This document shows, in pieces, positions 9,341 through 20,897 of a stretch of 64,000 nt of DNA. This DNA comes from Agromyces subbeticus DSM 16689. Its GTDB lineage: Bacteria > Actinomycetota > Actinomycetes > Actinomycetales > Microbacteriaceae. The stretch covers positions 186,001-250,000 of the forward strand of contig NZ_ATXG01000002.1 of NCBI RefSeq assembly GCF_000421565.1, given 5' to 3'. The translations under genes were made by a program, and so were the position numbers. The notes below the pieces were generated by a model. That model ran no database searches, was not told the DNA's origin, and saw nothing but the letters and a program-made list of their open reading frames with translations. Positions within the stretch are counted from its first letter, which is position 1; every line of letters starts with the position of its first letter.

Positions 9341-11424
9341 CGCCCGCCCTCGGCACGGTAGAGGCGCATCGACTGCCCGTCGACCGAGACCTTCGTGCCG
9401 GGCGCCGTCGCAGCCGGCGCGGCGGCATCGTCGGTCGGAGGCACCTCGTCGGCCGAATCCCACAGGAGCGTGTAGCTCGTGACGCCGTCATGCGCGGGGA
9501 GCACGACGTCGGTGCGCGACTCGTGCGCGTGCACGACGAGCAGGATGCGGTTGAGCGCCTCGGTCTCGGGCGTGGAGGCGGCGAGGTACTGCAGCGTTCG
9601 CTCGGCAGGCGAGTTCCAGTCGTCGATCTCCATGGTCTCGCCGTCGGCGTTGTACCAGTCCATCTGCGAGGCGCTCGGCACCGCTTCGCCCGGCCGGCCG
9701 AATCGGATGGGGCGCAGCGCGGGGTTCTCGGCACGAAGCGCGATGAGGCGTCGCGTCGTCGCGAGCAGTTCGGGGGCGAATCTCGCGCGATCGGCCGGAT
9801 CCCATGCGAGCCAGGTGAGCGACGAGTCGTGGCAGTAGGCGTTGTTGTTGCCGCGCTGGCTGCGGCCGAACTCGTCGCCGGCCGTGAGCATCGGCACTCC
9901 GGCCGAGAGCAGCAGCGTGCCGAGCAGGTTCCGGATGCTGCGGCGACGCGCCGCACGCACGGCCGGGTCGGCCGCTTCGCCCTCGACGCCGTGATTGTAG
10001 GAGTTGTTCGAGTCGGTGCCGTCGCGGTTGCCCTCGCCATTGCCCTGATTGTGCTTGACGTCGTAGGCCGTGAGATCGGCGAGGGTGAAGCCGTCGTGCG
10101 CGGTCACGAAGTTGAGGCTCGCGAGCGGGCCCCGATCTGCCGAGAACGTGTTCGACGAACCGGCGAGCCGGGTCGCGAACCGACCGATGCCGCTGCCCGC
10201 GGAGCCCGTCTGCCGCTCACGGCGCAGATCGCCGAGCCAGAAGTCGCGCATGCGGTCGCGGTAGCGGTCGTTCCACTCGGTGAAGCCTGCCGGAAACCCG
10301 CCGGTGTGCCAGCCGTCGGGCCCGACGTCCCATGGCTCGGCGATGAGCTTCGATGCGCCGATCACGGGGTCGGCGAGCATCGCCTGCAAGAGCGGGTGCT
10401 CGGGGGAGTAGGCCTCGTGATCGTCGCGCCCGAGCGTCACCGCGAGGTCGAGGCGGAACCCGTCGACCTGCAGTTCGTCGGCGAAGTAGCGCATCGAGTC
10501 GAGCACGAGGCGGGCCGGCGCCTCGCGCGCGATGTCGAGGCTGTTGCCGCAGCCCGTGGTGTCGACGTACCGGCCGTGGGCGTCGTGACGGTAATAGGCG
10601 GCGTTGTCGATGCCGCGGAGCGAGTACGTCGGCCCCTCTCGCCCCTCCTCGGCCGTGTGGTTGTAGACCACGTCGAGCACGACCTCGAGGCCGGCCTCGT
10701 GCAGTCGCTTCACCATGCCGGCGAACTCGCGGCGCACGGCTGCGGCGCCCTCGGCCTGCGCGGCGACGCTCGCATAGGGGGCATGGGCGGCGAAGAAGGC
10801 GAGGGTGTTGTAGCCCCAGTAGTTGAGCTTGCCCTGGCGCACGAGCCGCTCTTCGGAGACGAAGGCGTACACGGGGAGCAGTTCGACCGTCGTGACGCCG
10901 AGCCCGGTGAGGTACTCGAGCGACGCGTCGTGCGCGAGCCCGGCGTAGGTGCCGCGGAGCGCCTCGGGCACGGCGGGATTGAGCTTGGAGAACCCTCGCA
11001 CGTGGGCTTCGTAGACGACGGTGCGGTCGAGCGGTACCCGCGGCTTCGCCGAGTCGCCCCACTCGAACCCGGTCGCCGTGAGCGACTCGAGCGCGACGCC
11101 GCGCCACGACCCGTCGTCGGCGCGGGCGAGCCCGGTGGCATACGGGTCGAGCAGGGTGTGCACGGGGTTGAACGCGTGCTCGACGCCCGCCGGCCCGTCG
11201 ACGCGAAGGCCGTAGTGCGCACCGGGCCGGAGGTCGGCGGATTCGCCCTGCCAGACCCCGTGGTCGTCGCGCACGAGCGGCGTGCGGGAGAGTGCCCAGT
11301 CGAGGTCGTCGCCGTCGAAGACCACGAGGTCGACGGAGGTCGCGTGCTCCGACCAGACTCGGGCGACTCCGCCGTCGGCACCGGCGCGAACGCCGAGGTC
11401 GTGCAGGGGATCGCGCTCAGGCAT
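9337..11424 (-). CDS. glgX: Glycogen debranching enzyme (isoamylase type)
   Basis: This 695-residue GH13_11 enzyme hydrolyses alpha-1,6 branches in limit dextrins left by phosphorylase. A CBM48-like domain comes first, then the barrel with VVLDVVYNHTAE, the nucleophile Asp in VDGFRLDLAVTLGR, the acid/base Glu in LIAEPWDVG and the stabilising Asp in FVTAHDGFTL. The ATG at 11424 has TACTGT seven bases upstream on the minus strand, and the frame beyond it merely mirrors the opposite gene. The 3' end overlaps the ybaK-like gene (ATGA). With glgP it gives the catabolic branch of the local alpha-glucan set. Confidence 0.96.
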   Translation of the reverse strand: MPERDPLHDLGVRAGADGGVARVWSEHATSVDLVVFDGDDLDWALSRTPLVRDDHGVWQGESADLRPGAHYGLRVDGPAGVEHAFNPVHTLLDPYATGLARADDGSWRGVALESLTATGFEWGDSAKPRVPLDRTVVYEAHVRGFSKLNPAVPEALRGTYAGLAHDASLEYLTGLGVTTVELLPVYAFVSEERLVRQGKLNYWGYNTLAFFAAHAPYASVAAQAEGAAAVRREFAGMVKRLHEAGLEVVLDVVYNHTAEEGREGPTYSLRGIDNAAYYRHDAHGRYVDTTGCGNSLDIAREAPARLVLDSMRYFADELQVDGFRLDLAVTLGRDDHEAYSPEHPLLQAMLADPVIGASKLIAEPWDVGPDGWHTGGFPAGFTEWNDRYRDRMRDFWLGDLRRERQTGSAGSGIGRFATRLAGSSNTFSADRGPLASLNFVTAHDGFTLADLTAYDVKHNQGNGEGNRDGTDSNNSYNHGVEGEAADPAVRAARRRSIRNLLGTLLLSAGVPMLTAGDEFGRSQRGNNNAYCHDSSLTWLAWDPADRARFAPELLATTRRLIALRAENPALRPIRFGRPGEAVPSASQMDWYNADGETMEIDDWNSPAERTLQYLAASTPETEALNRILLVVHAHESRTDVVLPAHDGVTSYTLLWDSADEVPPTDDAAAPAATAPGTKVSVDGQSMRLYRAEGGR

Positions 11425-11431
11425 GCGATCT

Positions 11432-11437
11432 ACAGTA
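11432..11437 (-). promoter_or_regulatory. -10 element for glgX
   Basis: On the minus strand TACTGT is followed by seven bases and the glgX ATG, consistent with a leaderless or near-leaderless transcript. Confidence 0.55.
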
Positions 11438-11517
11438 GTTCGTGGAGGCGACACGCCTGCAAGCGCCTGCACGCACAGCGTGAGGCGCCCGCGAACACGT
11501 TCAGGGATGGAGGGCGA

Positions 11518-12750
11518 TTGGTCTACCTCGATCATGCCGCGACCACGCCGATGCTGCCCGAGGCCATCGACGCGCTCACCGCCGCGCTCGCAGTGGTCGG
11601 CAATCCCTCGTCCATCCACAGCGCGGGGCAGCAGGCGAAACGCCTGCTCGAGGAGTCGCGCGAGCACGTCGCGGCAACGCTCGGCGCCGACGGCATCGAG
11701 ATCGTCTTCACCGGCAACGGCACCGAGGCCGTGAACCTCGCGATCAAGGGCCTCTGGTGGCAGCGGCGCACGGATGCCGCGACCGGCGCCGCTCGCACCC
11801 GAATCCTGGTTCCGGCCGGCGAGCACCACGCGACGATCGACGCGGTCGAGTGGCTCAGGGCGCATGAGGGCGCCGAGGTGACCGAGATCCCGCTCGACGA
11901 GCTCGGCCGGGTGCGTCTCGACGTGCTCGCCGCCGAACTCGAGGCCGACGCGGCATCCGTCGCCCTCGTCACGATGCTGTGGGCGAACAACGAGGTCGGC
12001 ACGATCCAGCCGGTCGACGAGGTCGCGCGGCTGACGGCGCGCACCGGCGTGCCGCTGCATGTGGATGCGATCGCCGCCTATGGCCAAGTGCCGATCGACG
12101 TCCACGGCATCAGACGAGCGACGGATGCCCCGCGCGGCGCCGGTCTCGTCGCGCTCAGTGTCTCGGCGCACAAGATCGGCGGCCCGGCGGGCATCGGCGC
12201 GCTCGTGCTCGACCGCTCGGCGGCCGTGGAACCGCTCATCCACGGCGGCGGGCAGCAGCGCAAGGTGCGCTCGGGCACGCAAGACGTCGCGGCCGCGGCA
12301 TCCTTCGCGGCTGCGGCATCCGTCGTCGCCTCGCGGCTCGATGCCGATGCCGACCGCATGGCGGCGCTGCGCGACCGGCTCATCGACGGCACGTTGCGAG
12401 CCGTACCCGAGGCCCGGCTCTCGGGTGACATGTCGGCGGCCGGCAGGCTGCCCGGCAATGCGCACTTCTCGTTCCCGGGCTGCGAGGGCGATTCGCTCCT
12501 CTTCCTGCTCGACGCCGCCGGTGTCGCGGTGTCGACCGGGTCGGCGTGCCAGGCCGGCGTGCCCGAGCCGTCGCACGTGCTGATGGCCATGGGTCGCTCG
12601 GAGGCCGACGCGCGCGGCGCGCTGCGCATCACGATCGGCCACGGCTCGACCGCTGCCGACGTCGAGGCGTTCCTTGCGGCGCTGCCCGCCGCCCACGCGC
12701 AGGCGGCCAGAGCCGGCCTCGCCGCCCGGGCGACCTCGTTCGACCGCTGA
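11518..12750 (+). CDS. iscS: Cysteine desulfurase (IscS/NifS type)
   Basis: This 410-residue PLP enzyme removes sulfur from L-cysteine as an enzyme-bound persulfide. The start is TTG at 11518, because GGAGGG lies about five bases upstream and the product then opens (M)VYLDHAATTPM, the exact family N-terminus. The PLP lysine is in SVSAHKIGGPAG, the persulfide cysteine in GSACQAGVPEPSH, and NPSSIHSAG is conserved. It lies 51 bases upstream of mnmA, so it probably supplies sulfur for tRNA 2-thiouridine. The rare TTG start may limit expression. Assignment to IscS rather than NifS rests on context only. Confidence 0.93.
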   Translation: MVYLDHAATTPMLPEAIDALTAALAVVGNPSSIHSAGQQAKRLLEESREHVAATLGADGIEIVFTGNGTEAVNLAIKGLWWQRRTDAATGAARTRILVPAGEHHATIDAVEWLRAHEGAEVTEIPLDELGRVRLDVLAAELEADAASVALVTMLWANNEVGTIQPVDEVARLTARTGVPLHVDAIAAYGQVPIDVHGIRRATDAPRGAGLVALSVSAHKIGGPAGIGALVLDRSAAVEPLIHGGGQQRKVRSGTQDVAAAASFAAAASVVASRLDADADRMAALRDRLIDGTLRAVPEARLSGDMSAAGRLPGNAHFSFPGCEGDSLLFLLDAAGVAVSTGSACQAGVPEPSHVLMAMGRSEADARGALRITIGHGSTAADVEAFLAALPAAHAQAARAGLAARATSFDR

Positions 12751-12789
12751 TCGCCGGCCACGAGGCATCCGCTCTCAGCGAGCGCTGTT

Positions 12790-12795
12790 TAGACT
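12790..12795 (+). promoter_or_regulatory. -10 element for leaderless mnmA
   Basis: TAGACT, a six-base spacer (GGTGGC), then the mnmA ATG. This suggests mnmA has its own promoter besides any read-through from the desulfurase gene. Confidence 0.55.
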
Positions 12796-12801
12796 GGTGG
12801 C

Positions 12802-13908
12802 ATGAAGGTTCTCGCAGCGATGAGCGGCGGCGTCGACAGCGCCGTCGCGGCCGCGCGCGCCGTCGAGGCGGGCCATGAGGTCGTCGGCGTGCACCTCGCG
12901 CTCAGCCGCATGCCGGGCACGCTGCGCACCGGCAGCCGCGGTTGCTGCACCATCGAAGACTCCATGGACGCCCAGCGCGCCGCGAACGTGCTCGGCATCC
13001 CCTATTACGTGTGGGACTTCTCCGAGCGCTTCAAGGCCGACGTCGTCGACGACTTCATCGCCGAGTACTCGGCCGGCCGCACGCCGAATCCGTGCATGCG
13101 CTGCAACGAGCGCATCAAGTTCGCTGCGCTGCTCGAGAAGGCGCTCGCACTCGGATTCGACGCGGTCGCCACGGGCCACTACGCCAAGATCGTGACGGAT
13201 GCCGCGGGCAACCGCGAGCTGCACCGCGCGAGCGCCGAGGCGAAAGACCAGAGCTACGTGCTCGGCGTGCTCACCGCCGAGCAGCTGGCGCACGCCTACT
13301 TCCCGCTCGGCGACACGCCCTCGAAGACGCTCGTGCGCGCAGAGGCCGCCGAACGCGGGCTCTCGGTGGCGCAGAAGCCCGACTCCTACGACATCTGCTT
13401 CATTCCCGACGGCGACACCAAGGGCTGGCTCGCCGAGCGCGTCGGCACCGAGACGGGCGACATCGTCGACCGCACGGGTGCCGTCGTCGGTTCGCACGAG
13501 GGCGCGCACTCGTTCACGGTCGGCCAGCGGCGCGGCATGCGGCTCGGCACGCCCGCGGCCGACGGCAAGCCCAGATTCGTGCTCGAGGTGCGCCCGAAAG
13601 AGAACACCGTCGTGGTCGGCCCGAAAGAGGCGCTCGCGATCGGCCTCATCGCGGGGTCGCGCTTCTCGTGGGCGGGCCTGCCCCTGGCCGATCCGTCGAC
13701 CGCGTTCGAGTGCGAGGTGCAGATCCGCGCACACGCCGACCCCGTGCCGGCCATCGCCGAACTCGTCGACGGCGAGCTCGTCGTCACCCCGGGGCATCCG
13801 CTCGACGGCGTTGCACCCGGCCAGACCGCGGTCATCTACGTGGGCACCCGCGTGCTCGGCCAGTTCACGATCGACCGCACGGTCAGTGCGGTGCCGGTCG
13901 ACGCCTGA
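12802..13908 (+). CDS. mnmA: tRNA-specific 2-thiouridylase
   Basis: MnmA adenylates and then thiolates U34 of tRNA(Lys), tRNA(Glu) and tRNA(Gln), using persulfide sulfur that originates from the cysteine desulfurase. The 368-residue protein shows the PP-loop [13 protein letters not shown] near residue 8, the CCTIED segment, the first catalytic cysteine in [14 protein letters not shown], the HYAKI motif, DQSYVLGVL, and the second catalytic cysteine in [12 protein letters not shown]. The C-terminal beta-barrel ([16 protein letters not shown]) is complete. The gene order desulfurase, mnmA, ligA, gatCAB is a familiar actinobacterial arrangement. Confidence 0.97.
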   Translation: MKVLAAMSGGVDSAVAAARAVEAGHEVVGVHLALSRMPGTLRTGSRGCCTIEDSMDAQRAANVLGIPYYVWDFSERFKADVVDDFIAEYSAGRTPNPCMRCNERIKFAALLEKALALGFDAVATGHYAKIVTDAAGNRELHRASAEAKDQSYVLGVLTAEQLAHAYFPLGDTPSKTLVRAEAAERGLSVAQKPDSYDICFIPDGDTKGWLAERVGTETGDIVDRTGAVVGSHEGAHSFTVGQRRGMRLGTPAADGKPRFVLEVRPKENTVVVGPKEALAIGLIAGSRFSWAGLPLADPSTAFECEVQIRAHADPVPAIAELVDGELVVTPGHPLDGVAPGQTAVIYVGTRVLGQFTIDRTVSAVPVDA

Positions 13909-14031
13909 GACGCTCGCCTCCTTGTCGGATGGCTCGAGGCCTGTCAAGGGCCTGCGGCGCATGCCGGTTCTCCAATAGGTTCGGGACTCACGCCAATCCG
14001 GCGCCTACCCGAACAGAACTGGAGCACCAGC

Positions 14032-14805
14032 GTGAGCACCCCCCGAGATCCCGCCGACCAGCACCGCCTCCCGGTCGACGAGACCGCCGCACGGCGGCCC
14101 GAGCCGGCACCTGAGGGTCCCGTCGTCGAAGAGCGGCCTGCGCTCGACGAGCGTGTTGCGGTTGAAGAGCGCCCAGTCGTCGACGACGAACGCGCGGTGG
14201 TCGACGAACGCGCGGTGGTCGAACGTGCGGAGCCCGCTGTCGACCGCAGCGTCGTCGTCGACCGTGAGCGGCAGCAATTCGGCGGCGTCAAGATCGGCTC
14301 GGCGTTCTTCGGCTGGCTCACGGCCACCGGCACCACGGTCATGCTCACGGCCCTGCTCGCAGCGACCGGCGCGGCGCTCGGACTGGGCGTTCCGGTGACC
14401 ACTGGCAAGGCCGCCGAGGAGGCCGTGCTGCCCGCGGACACCGTCGGTTGGATCGGTGCCGTCGCGCTGCTCGTCATCCTCTTCGTGGCGTACTACTGCG
14501 GCGGCTACGTCGCCGGGCGCATGGCGCGGTTCAACGGCGTCGTGCAGGGCGTCGCGGTGTGGGTGTGGGCGCTCGTGATGGCCATCGCCGTGGCGCTGCT
14601 GAGCGTCGCGGTCGGCAGCCAGTACGACCTGCTCGGCGAGGTCAACTCCTTCCCGCGCATCCCCGTCAGCGACGGCGAGCTGACCGTCGGAGGCATCGTC
14701 ACGGCGGTGGTCGTCGCGGTGGCGAGCCTCGGCGGCGCCATCCTCGGCGGCAAGATCGGTACGCGGTACCACCGCAAGATCGACCGAGCCGGATTCGGCG
14801 ACTGA
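14032..14805 (+). CDS. Four-helix membrane protein with an acidic repetitive N-terminal tail
   Basis: I do not recognise a named family for this 257-residue protein. Residues 1-80 are hydrophilic and built of loosely repeated VxEERP and VVDERAVV units, with an exact 18-base tandem duplication in the DNA. Four hydrophobic segments follow, roughly at 90-120, 140-165, 172-198 and 222-245, with small-residue-rich helices such as GGAILGGKIG near the C-terminus. This predicts a membrane domain with a long charged cytoplasmic tail. GTG at 14032 is preceded by CTGGAG. A TAGGTT hexamer lies about 50 bases upstream. It sits alone between mnmA and ligA. Function unknown. Confidence 0.75.
   Translation: MSTPRDPADQHRLPVDETAARRPEPAPEGPVVEERPALDERVAVEERPVVDDERAVVDERAVVERAEPAVDRSVVVDRERQQFGGVKIGSAFFGWLTATGTTVMLTALLAATGAALGLGVPVTTGKAAEEAVLPADTVGWIGAVALLVILFVAYYCGGYVAGRMARFNGVVQGVAVWVWALVMAIAVALLSVAVGSQYDLLGEVNSFPRIPVSDGELTVGGIVTAVVVAVASLGGAILGGKIGTRYHRKIDRAGFGD
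14185..14220 (+). repeat. Exact 18-bp tandem duplication within the membrane-protein gene
   Basis: The unit GACGAACGCGCGGTGGTC occurs twice head to tail (14185-14202 and 14203-14220), encoding D-E-R-A-V-V twice. Diverged copies flank it. Being in frame (18 bases), it changes tail length without breaking the protein. Confidence 0.9.
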
Positions 14806-14838
14806 CGGGTCCTCCCACCGCGCGTGGGTCGTCGCTCA

Positions 14839-17217
<2,379 letters not shown>

Positions 17218-17257
17218 TGCTGCTGCGGGGTGCGGCGACGAAGAGGCAGGGGAACAC

Positions 17258-19024
17258 ATGGCAGATGACGACGGTGCCGCCGCAGATGGCGCCGGCCGAG
17301 CTCACGACGCGTCCAGTCGACGCGATTTCCTGAAACTCGGCGGCGTCGCCGCTGCCGGCGCCGTGGTCGGGGGCGGGGCGGGTGCCGCGATCGGCGGTGC
17401 GGTCGGTCACGCCGCCGGCTACCACGAGGGCGCCGACGACTTCGCGGCCTTCACGCCGCGCGAGAAGGCCGGGTTCGATCACCTGGTCGTCGTCATGGGT
17501 GAGAACCGCTCCTTCGACAACCTGCTCGGCTGGCTGTACACGCCCGACGACCTTCCCGATCGCCAGCAGTTCGACGGGCTCGCATTCGGCGACTACCGCA
17601 ACACCGCGCCCGACGGCACCTCCATCGCGGCCCACGTCTACGAGGGCCCGACCGACGACATCATGGGGCGGCCGAACCCCGATCCCGGCGAGGAGTACCC
17701 GCACGTCAACACCCAGATCTTCGACACGATCAATCCGCCGACGAACGCGCAGCTCTTCGTCGAGCACATGACGGCGCCCTACAACGCGCCCGCGGCGAAC
17801 GTCGAGCCTGCGATGAGCGGTTTCGTGACCGACTACCTCGTGAACTTCGAGCGCCTGAAGCAGGGTACGCCGCCGACCACAGTCGAACTCGCACAGATCA
17901 TGGGCTCGTTCTCGCCCGAGATGCTGCCGGTCGTGTCGACTCTCGCGAAGAACTTCGCCGTGTTCGACGCCTGGCATGCGGCGGTGCCGTCGCAGACCTT
18001 CTGCAACCGCTCGTTCTTCCACGCATCGACGTCGCACGGCTTCGTCACGAACAAGCACGGCGGCGGGTACTCGAAATGGCTCGACGCCCCGGCGACGCCG
18101 ACCGTCTTCAATCGGCTCGAAGAGGCCGGCATCTCGTGGCGCATCTACTTCGACGCCTTGCAGCTCGTGTCGTTCACCGGCGTGCTGCACGCACCAGTGC
18201 TCGAGCAGTACTGGCGCACCGAGCACTTCGCCACAATGGAGCAGTTCCACGACGACGTGAAGCAGGGCACCCTGCCCGCGTACTCGTTCATCGAACCGCG
18301 CATGACGTACAACCACAACGACTTCCATCCGCCGTTCGGAAAATTGCGCGAGAGCGTCATCGACGGCACCGAGGTCGTCGACAGCGCGATCTCCGATGTG
18401 CGCGCCGGTGAGGCGCTGCTCCACGAGATCTACTCGGCCATCAAGCACAGCGCGTCGTCGAAGGGGTCGAACGCGCTCAACACGATGCTGCTCATCACCT
18501 TCGACGAGCACGGCGGCTGCTACGACCACGTGCCGCCGCCGCCGGCGACCCCGCCCGACGTCGACGGCGACGCCGGTGAAATGAGCTTCCGCTTCGATCG
18601 GCTCGGATGCCGTGTGCCCGCGATCGCCGTCTCGGCGTACACGCGCGCCGGCACGATCATCAATGACGAGATGCACCATGGCGCCGTCATCGCGACGCTC
18701 TCGAAACTGCACGGGCTGAAGCCGCTCACCCGCCGCGACGCCGAGGCGAACGACATGTTCTCCGCAGTGAACCTCGATGCCCCGCGGCATCCGCTGACCT
18801 GGCCGTCGACGACGCCGCAGTACATCCCGCCCAATCCGCAGGCCGACGCCCCTCACCCCGGTCATGCCCACAAGGACAAGCCGCTGAGCCCGCCCGCCCG
18901 CGGGCTCCTCGGGCTGCTGCTCGCGAAGTACGGGCGCCCCGACGACGAAGAGCCCGAGACCTTCGCCGACGCGTACGAGCTGCTGCACCGCTACGGCATC
19001 GGGCTCTTCGGCAAGCCCCGATAG
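17258..19024 (+). CDS. Tat-exported phosphoesterase (phospholipase C/acid phosphatase family)
   Basis: This 588-residue protein belongs to the PF04185 phosphoesterase family, which includes bacterial phospholipases C and AcpA-type acid phosphatases. A twin-arginine signal is visible at residues 20-26 (SRRDFLK) followed by an Ala/Gly-rich hydrophobic segment, so it is folded in the cytoplasm and exported. Metal-site motifs are GENRSFDNLLGW, NHNDFHPPFG and ITFDEHGGCYDHVPPP. The C-terminal tail is Pro-rich. The exact substrate (phosphatidylcholine, phosphomonoester or other) cannot be told from sequence. The ATG at 17258 has GGCAGGGG upstream. It lies 40 bases after ligA but is unrelated in function. 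Confidence 0.88.
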   Translation: MADDDGAAADGAGRAHDASSRRDFLKLGGVAAAGAVVGGGAGAAIGGAVGHAAGYHEGADDFAAFTPREKAGFDHLVVVMGENRSFDNLLGWLYTPDDLPDRQQFDGLAFGDYRNTAPDGTSIAAHVYEGPTDDIMGRPNPDPGEEYPHVNTQIFDTINPPTNAQLFVEHMTAPYNAPAANVEPAMSGFVTDYLVNFERLKQGTPPTTVELAQIMGSFSPEMLPVVSTLAKNFAVFDAWHAAVPSQTFCNRSFFHASTSHGFVTNKHGGGYSKWLDAPATPTVFNRLEEAGISWRIYFDALQLVSFTGVLHAPVLEQYWRTEHFATMEQFHDDVKQGTLPAYSFIEPRMTYNHNDFHPPFGKLRESVIDGTEVVDSAISDVRAGEALLHEIYSAIKHSASSKGSNALNTMLLITFDEHGGCYDHVPPPPATPPDVDGDAGEMSFRFDRLGCRVPAIAVSAYTRAGTIINDEMHHGAVIATLSKLHGLKPLTRRDAEANDMFSAVNLDAPRHPLTWPSTTPQYIPPNPQADAPHPGHAHKDKPLSPPARGLLGLLLAKYGRPDDEEPETFADAYELLHRYGIGLFGKPR

Positions 19025-19027
19025 AAT
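19022..19027 (+). promoter_or_regulatory. Candidate -10 of gatCAB, sharing the upstream stop codon
   Basis: TAGAAT whose first three bases are the TAG stop of the phosphoesterase gene. The gatC start lies 35 bases downstream, with an SD (ACGGAG) between. Confidence 0.45.
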
Positions 19028-19062
19028 CGGTGCATCCCCACATCCCGAGACGACGGAGCAGC

Positions 19063-19365
19063 ATGTCCGAAATCACTGCGGAGCAGGTCGCGCATCTCGC
19101 GAACCTCGCCCGCATCGCGCTCACCGATGAAGAGATCGAGCACCTCACGACGGAGCTCGGCCAGATCATGCACGCCGTCGAGCAGGTGAGTGCGGTCGCG
19201 ACCCCCGAGGTGCCACCGACGAGCCATCCGATTCCGATGCAGAACGTCTTCCGCGACGACGTCGTGGGCGACTCGGTGCTGAGCGTCGACGAGGCGCTGT
19301 CGGGCGCCCCCGAGTCTGACGGATCGCGATTCAAGGTCTCGGCGATCCTGGGAGAAGAGCAGTGA
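19063..19365 (+). CDS. gatC: Aspartyl/glutamyl-tRNA amidotransferase subunit C
   Basis: This 100-residue subunit wraps GatA and GatB in the amidotransferase that converts Glu-tRNA(Gln), and often Asp-tRNA(Asn), to the amide form. Family features are [16 protein letters not shown] near the N-terminus and LREDVV-like [10 protein letters not shown] toward the C-terminus. ATG at 19063 is preceded by ACGGAG. A TAGAAT hexamer at 19022-19027 overlaps the TAG stop of the phosphoesterase gene and would give a leader of about 30 bases. The end overlaps gatA by GTGA, so gatCAB is one coupled operon. Confidence 0.95.
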   Translation: MSEITAEQVAHLANLARIALTDEEIEHLTTELGQIMHAVEQVSAVATPEVPPTSHPIPMQNVFRDDVVGDSVLSVDEALSGAPESDGSRFKVSAILGEEQ

Positions 19366-20897
19366 GCGACGAACTGATCCGCCTGTCCGCCGCCGCACTC
19401 GGCGCGAAGATCGCCGCGGGCGAGGTCTCCTCGGTCGAGGCCACTCGGGCACACCTCGACCGCATCGCGGCCGTCGACGGCGCCGTGCACGCCTTCCTGC
19501 ACGTCGAGGGCGAGCGCGCCATCGAGACTGCTGCCGAGATCGACCGTCAGCGTGCCGCCGGTGCCGCGCTCGGGCCGCTCGCGGGCGTGCCGATCGCGAT
19601 CAAAGACGTGCTCGTCACGAAGGGCATGCCCTCGACGTCGGGCTCCCGCATCCTCGAGGGCTGGATCCCGCCCTACGACGCGACCCCGGTCACGAAGGTG
19701 CGCGAGGCGGGCATGATCCCCCTCGGCAAGACCAACATGGACGAGTTCGCCATGGGCTCGTCGACAGAGCACTCCGCCTACGGCCCCACCCACAACCCGT
19801 GGGACCTCGACCGCATCCCCGGCGGTTCGGGCGGCGGCTCCGCGGCATCCGTGGCGGCGTTCGAAGCGCCCCTCGCCCTCGGCTCCGACACCGGTGGCTC
19901 GATCCGCCAGCCCGCCCACGTCACCGGCACCGTCGGCGTGAAGCCCACCTACGGTGCGGTCAGCCGCTATGGCTCGATCGCGCTCGCCTCGTCGCTCGAC
20001 CAGATCGGCCCGGTCACGCGCAACGTGCTCGACGCGGCGCTGCTGCACGACGTCATCGCCGGGCACGACCCGCTCGACTCGACCTCGATTCCCGAGACCT
20101 GGCCGTCGATGGCCGAGGCGGTTCGGCGAGCGGATGTCTCGGGCCTCCGCATCGGCGTCATCAAGGAGCTCGACGGCGAGGGCTTCCAGGCCGGAGTGCG
20201 GCAGCGGTTCCACGAGGCGCTCGAGCTGCTCGAGCAGCAGGGCGCCGAGATCGTCGAGGTCTCGGCACCGCACTTCGAGTACGCCATCGCGGCCTACTAC
20301 CTGATCCTGCCCGCAGAGGCATCGTCGAACCTCGCGAAGTTCGACTCGGTGCGCTTCGGTCTGCGCGCCTCGCTCGACGGCGGCGGCACTGTCGAGCAGG
20401 TCATGTCGGCGACGCGTGAGGCTGGATTCGGCCCCGAGGTGAAGCGACGCATCATCCTCGGCACCTACGCCCTCTCGGCCGGCTACTACGACGCGTACTA
20501 CGGCAGCGCGCAGAAGGTGCGCACGCTCGTGCAGCGCGACTTCGATGCCGCGTTCGCCGGTGTCGACGTGCTCGCCTCGCCGACCGCGCCGACGACCGCC
20601 TTCAAGTTCGGCGAGAAGCTCGCCGATCCGGTGTCGATGTACCTCAACGACATCGCCACGATCCCCGCGAACCTCGCGGGAGTGCCGGGCATCTCGGTGC
20701 CCGCCGGCCTCGCGCCCGAAGACGGGTTGCCCGTCGGCATCCAGTTCCTCGCGCCGGCTCGTGAAGACGCGCGGCTCTACAACGTCGGCGGCGCGCTCGA
20801 GCAGTTGCTCGAGGCGCGCTGGGGCGGTCCGCTCCTCGCGCAGGCCCCCGACCTCTCCGTACACGAGCTCACCGCGACCGAGGAAGGCGCTCTCTGA
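19362..20897 (+). CDS. gatA: Aspartyl/glutamyl-tRNA amidotransferase subunit A
   Basis: GatA is the glutaminase subunit. It is an amidase-signature enzyme that releases ammonia from glutamine and channels it to GatB. The 511-residue protein carries the Ser-cisSer-Lys triad: Lys in [14 protein letters not shown], and the serines in the Gly/Ser-rich [32 protein letters not shown] region. The GTG start overlaps the gatC stop and its own stop overlaps the gatB ATG by one base (TGATG), giving tight translational coupling for subunit stoichiometry. Confidence 0.97.
   Translation: MSDELIRLSAAALGAKIAAGEVSSVEATRAHLDRIAAVDGAVHAFLHVEGERAIETAAEIDRQRAAGAALGPLAGVPIAIKDVLVTKGMPSTSGSRILEGWIPPYDATPVTKVREAGMIPLGKTNMDEFAMGSSTEHSAYGPTHNPWDLDRIPGGSGGGSAASVAAFEAPLALGSDTGGSIRQPAHVTGTVGVKPTYGAVSRYGSIALASSLDQIGPVTRNVLDAALLHDVIAGHDPLDSTSIPETWPSMAEAVRRADVSGLRIGVIKELDGEGFQAGVRQRFHEALELLEQQGAEIVEVSAPHFEYAIAAYYLILPAEASSNLAKFDSVRFGLRASLDGGGTVEQVMSATREAGFGPEVKRRIILGTYALSAGYYDAYYGSAQKVRTLVQRDFDAAFAGVDVLASPTAPTTAFKFGEKLADPVSMYLNDIATIPANLAGVPGISVPAGLAPEDGLPVGIQFLAPAREDARLYNVGGALEQLLEARWGGPLLAQAPDLSVHELTATEEGAL

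Noticed and set aside
11425..12768. Extension of glgX upstream across the desulfurase gene
   Set aside because: It mirrors the desulfurase; glgX starts at 11424 with a promoter seven bases away and correct family length.
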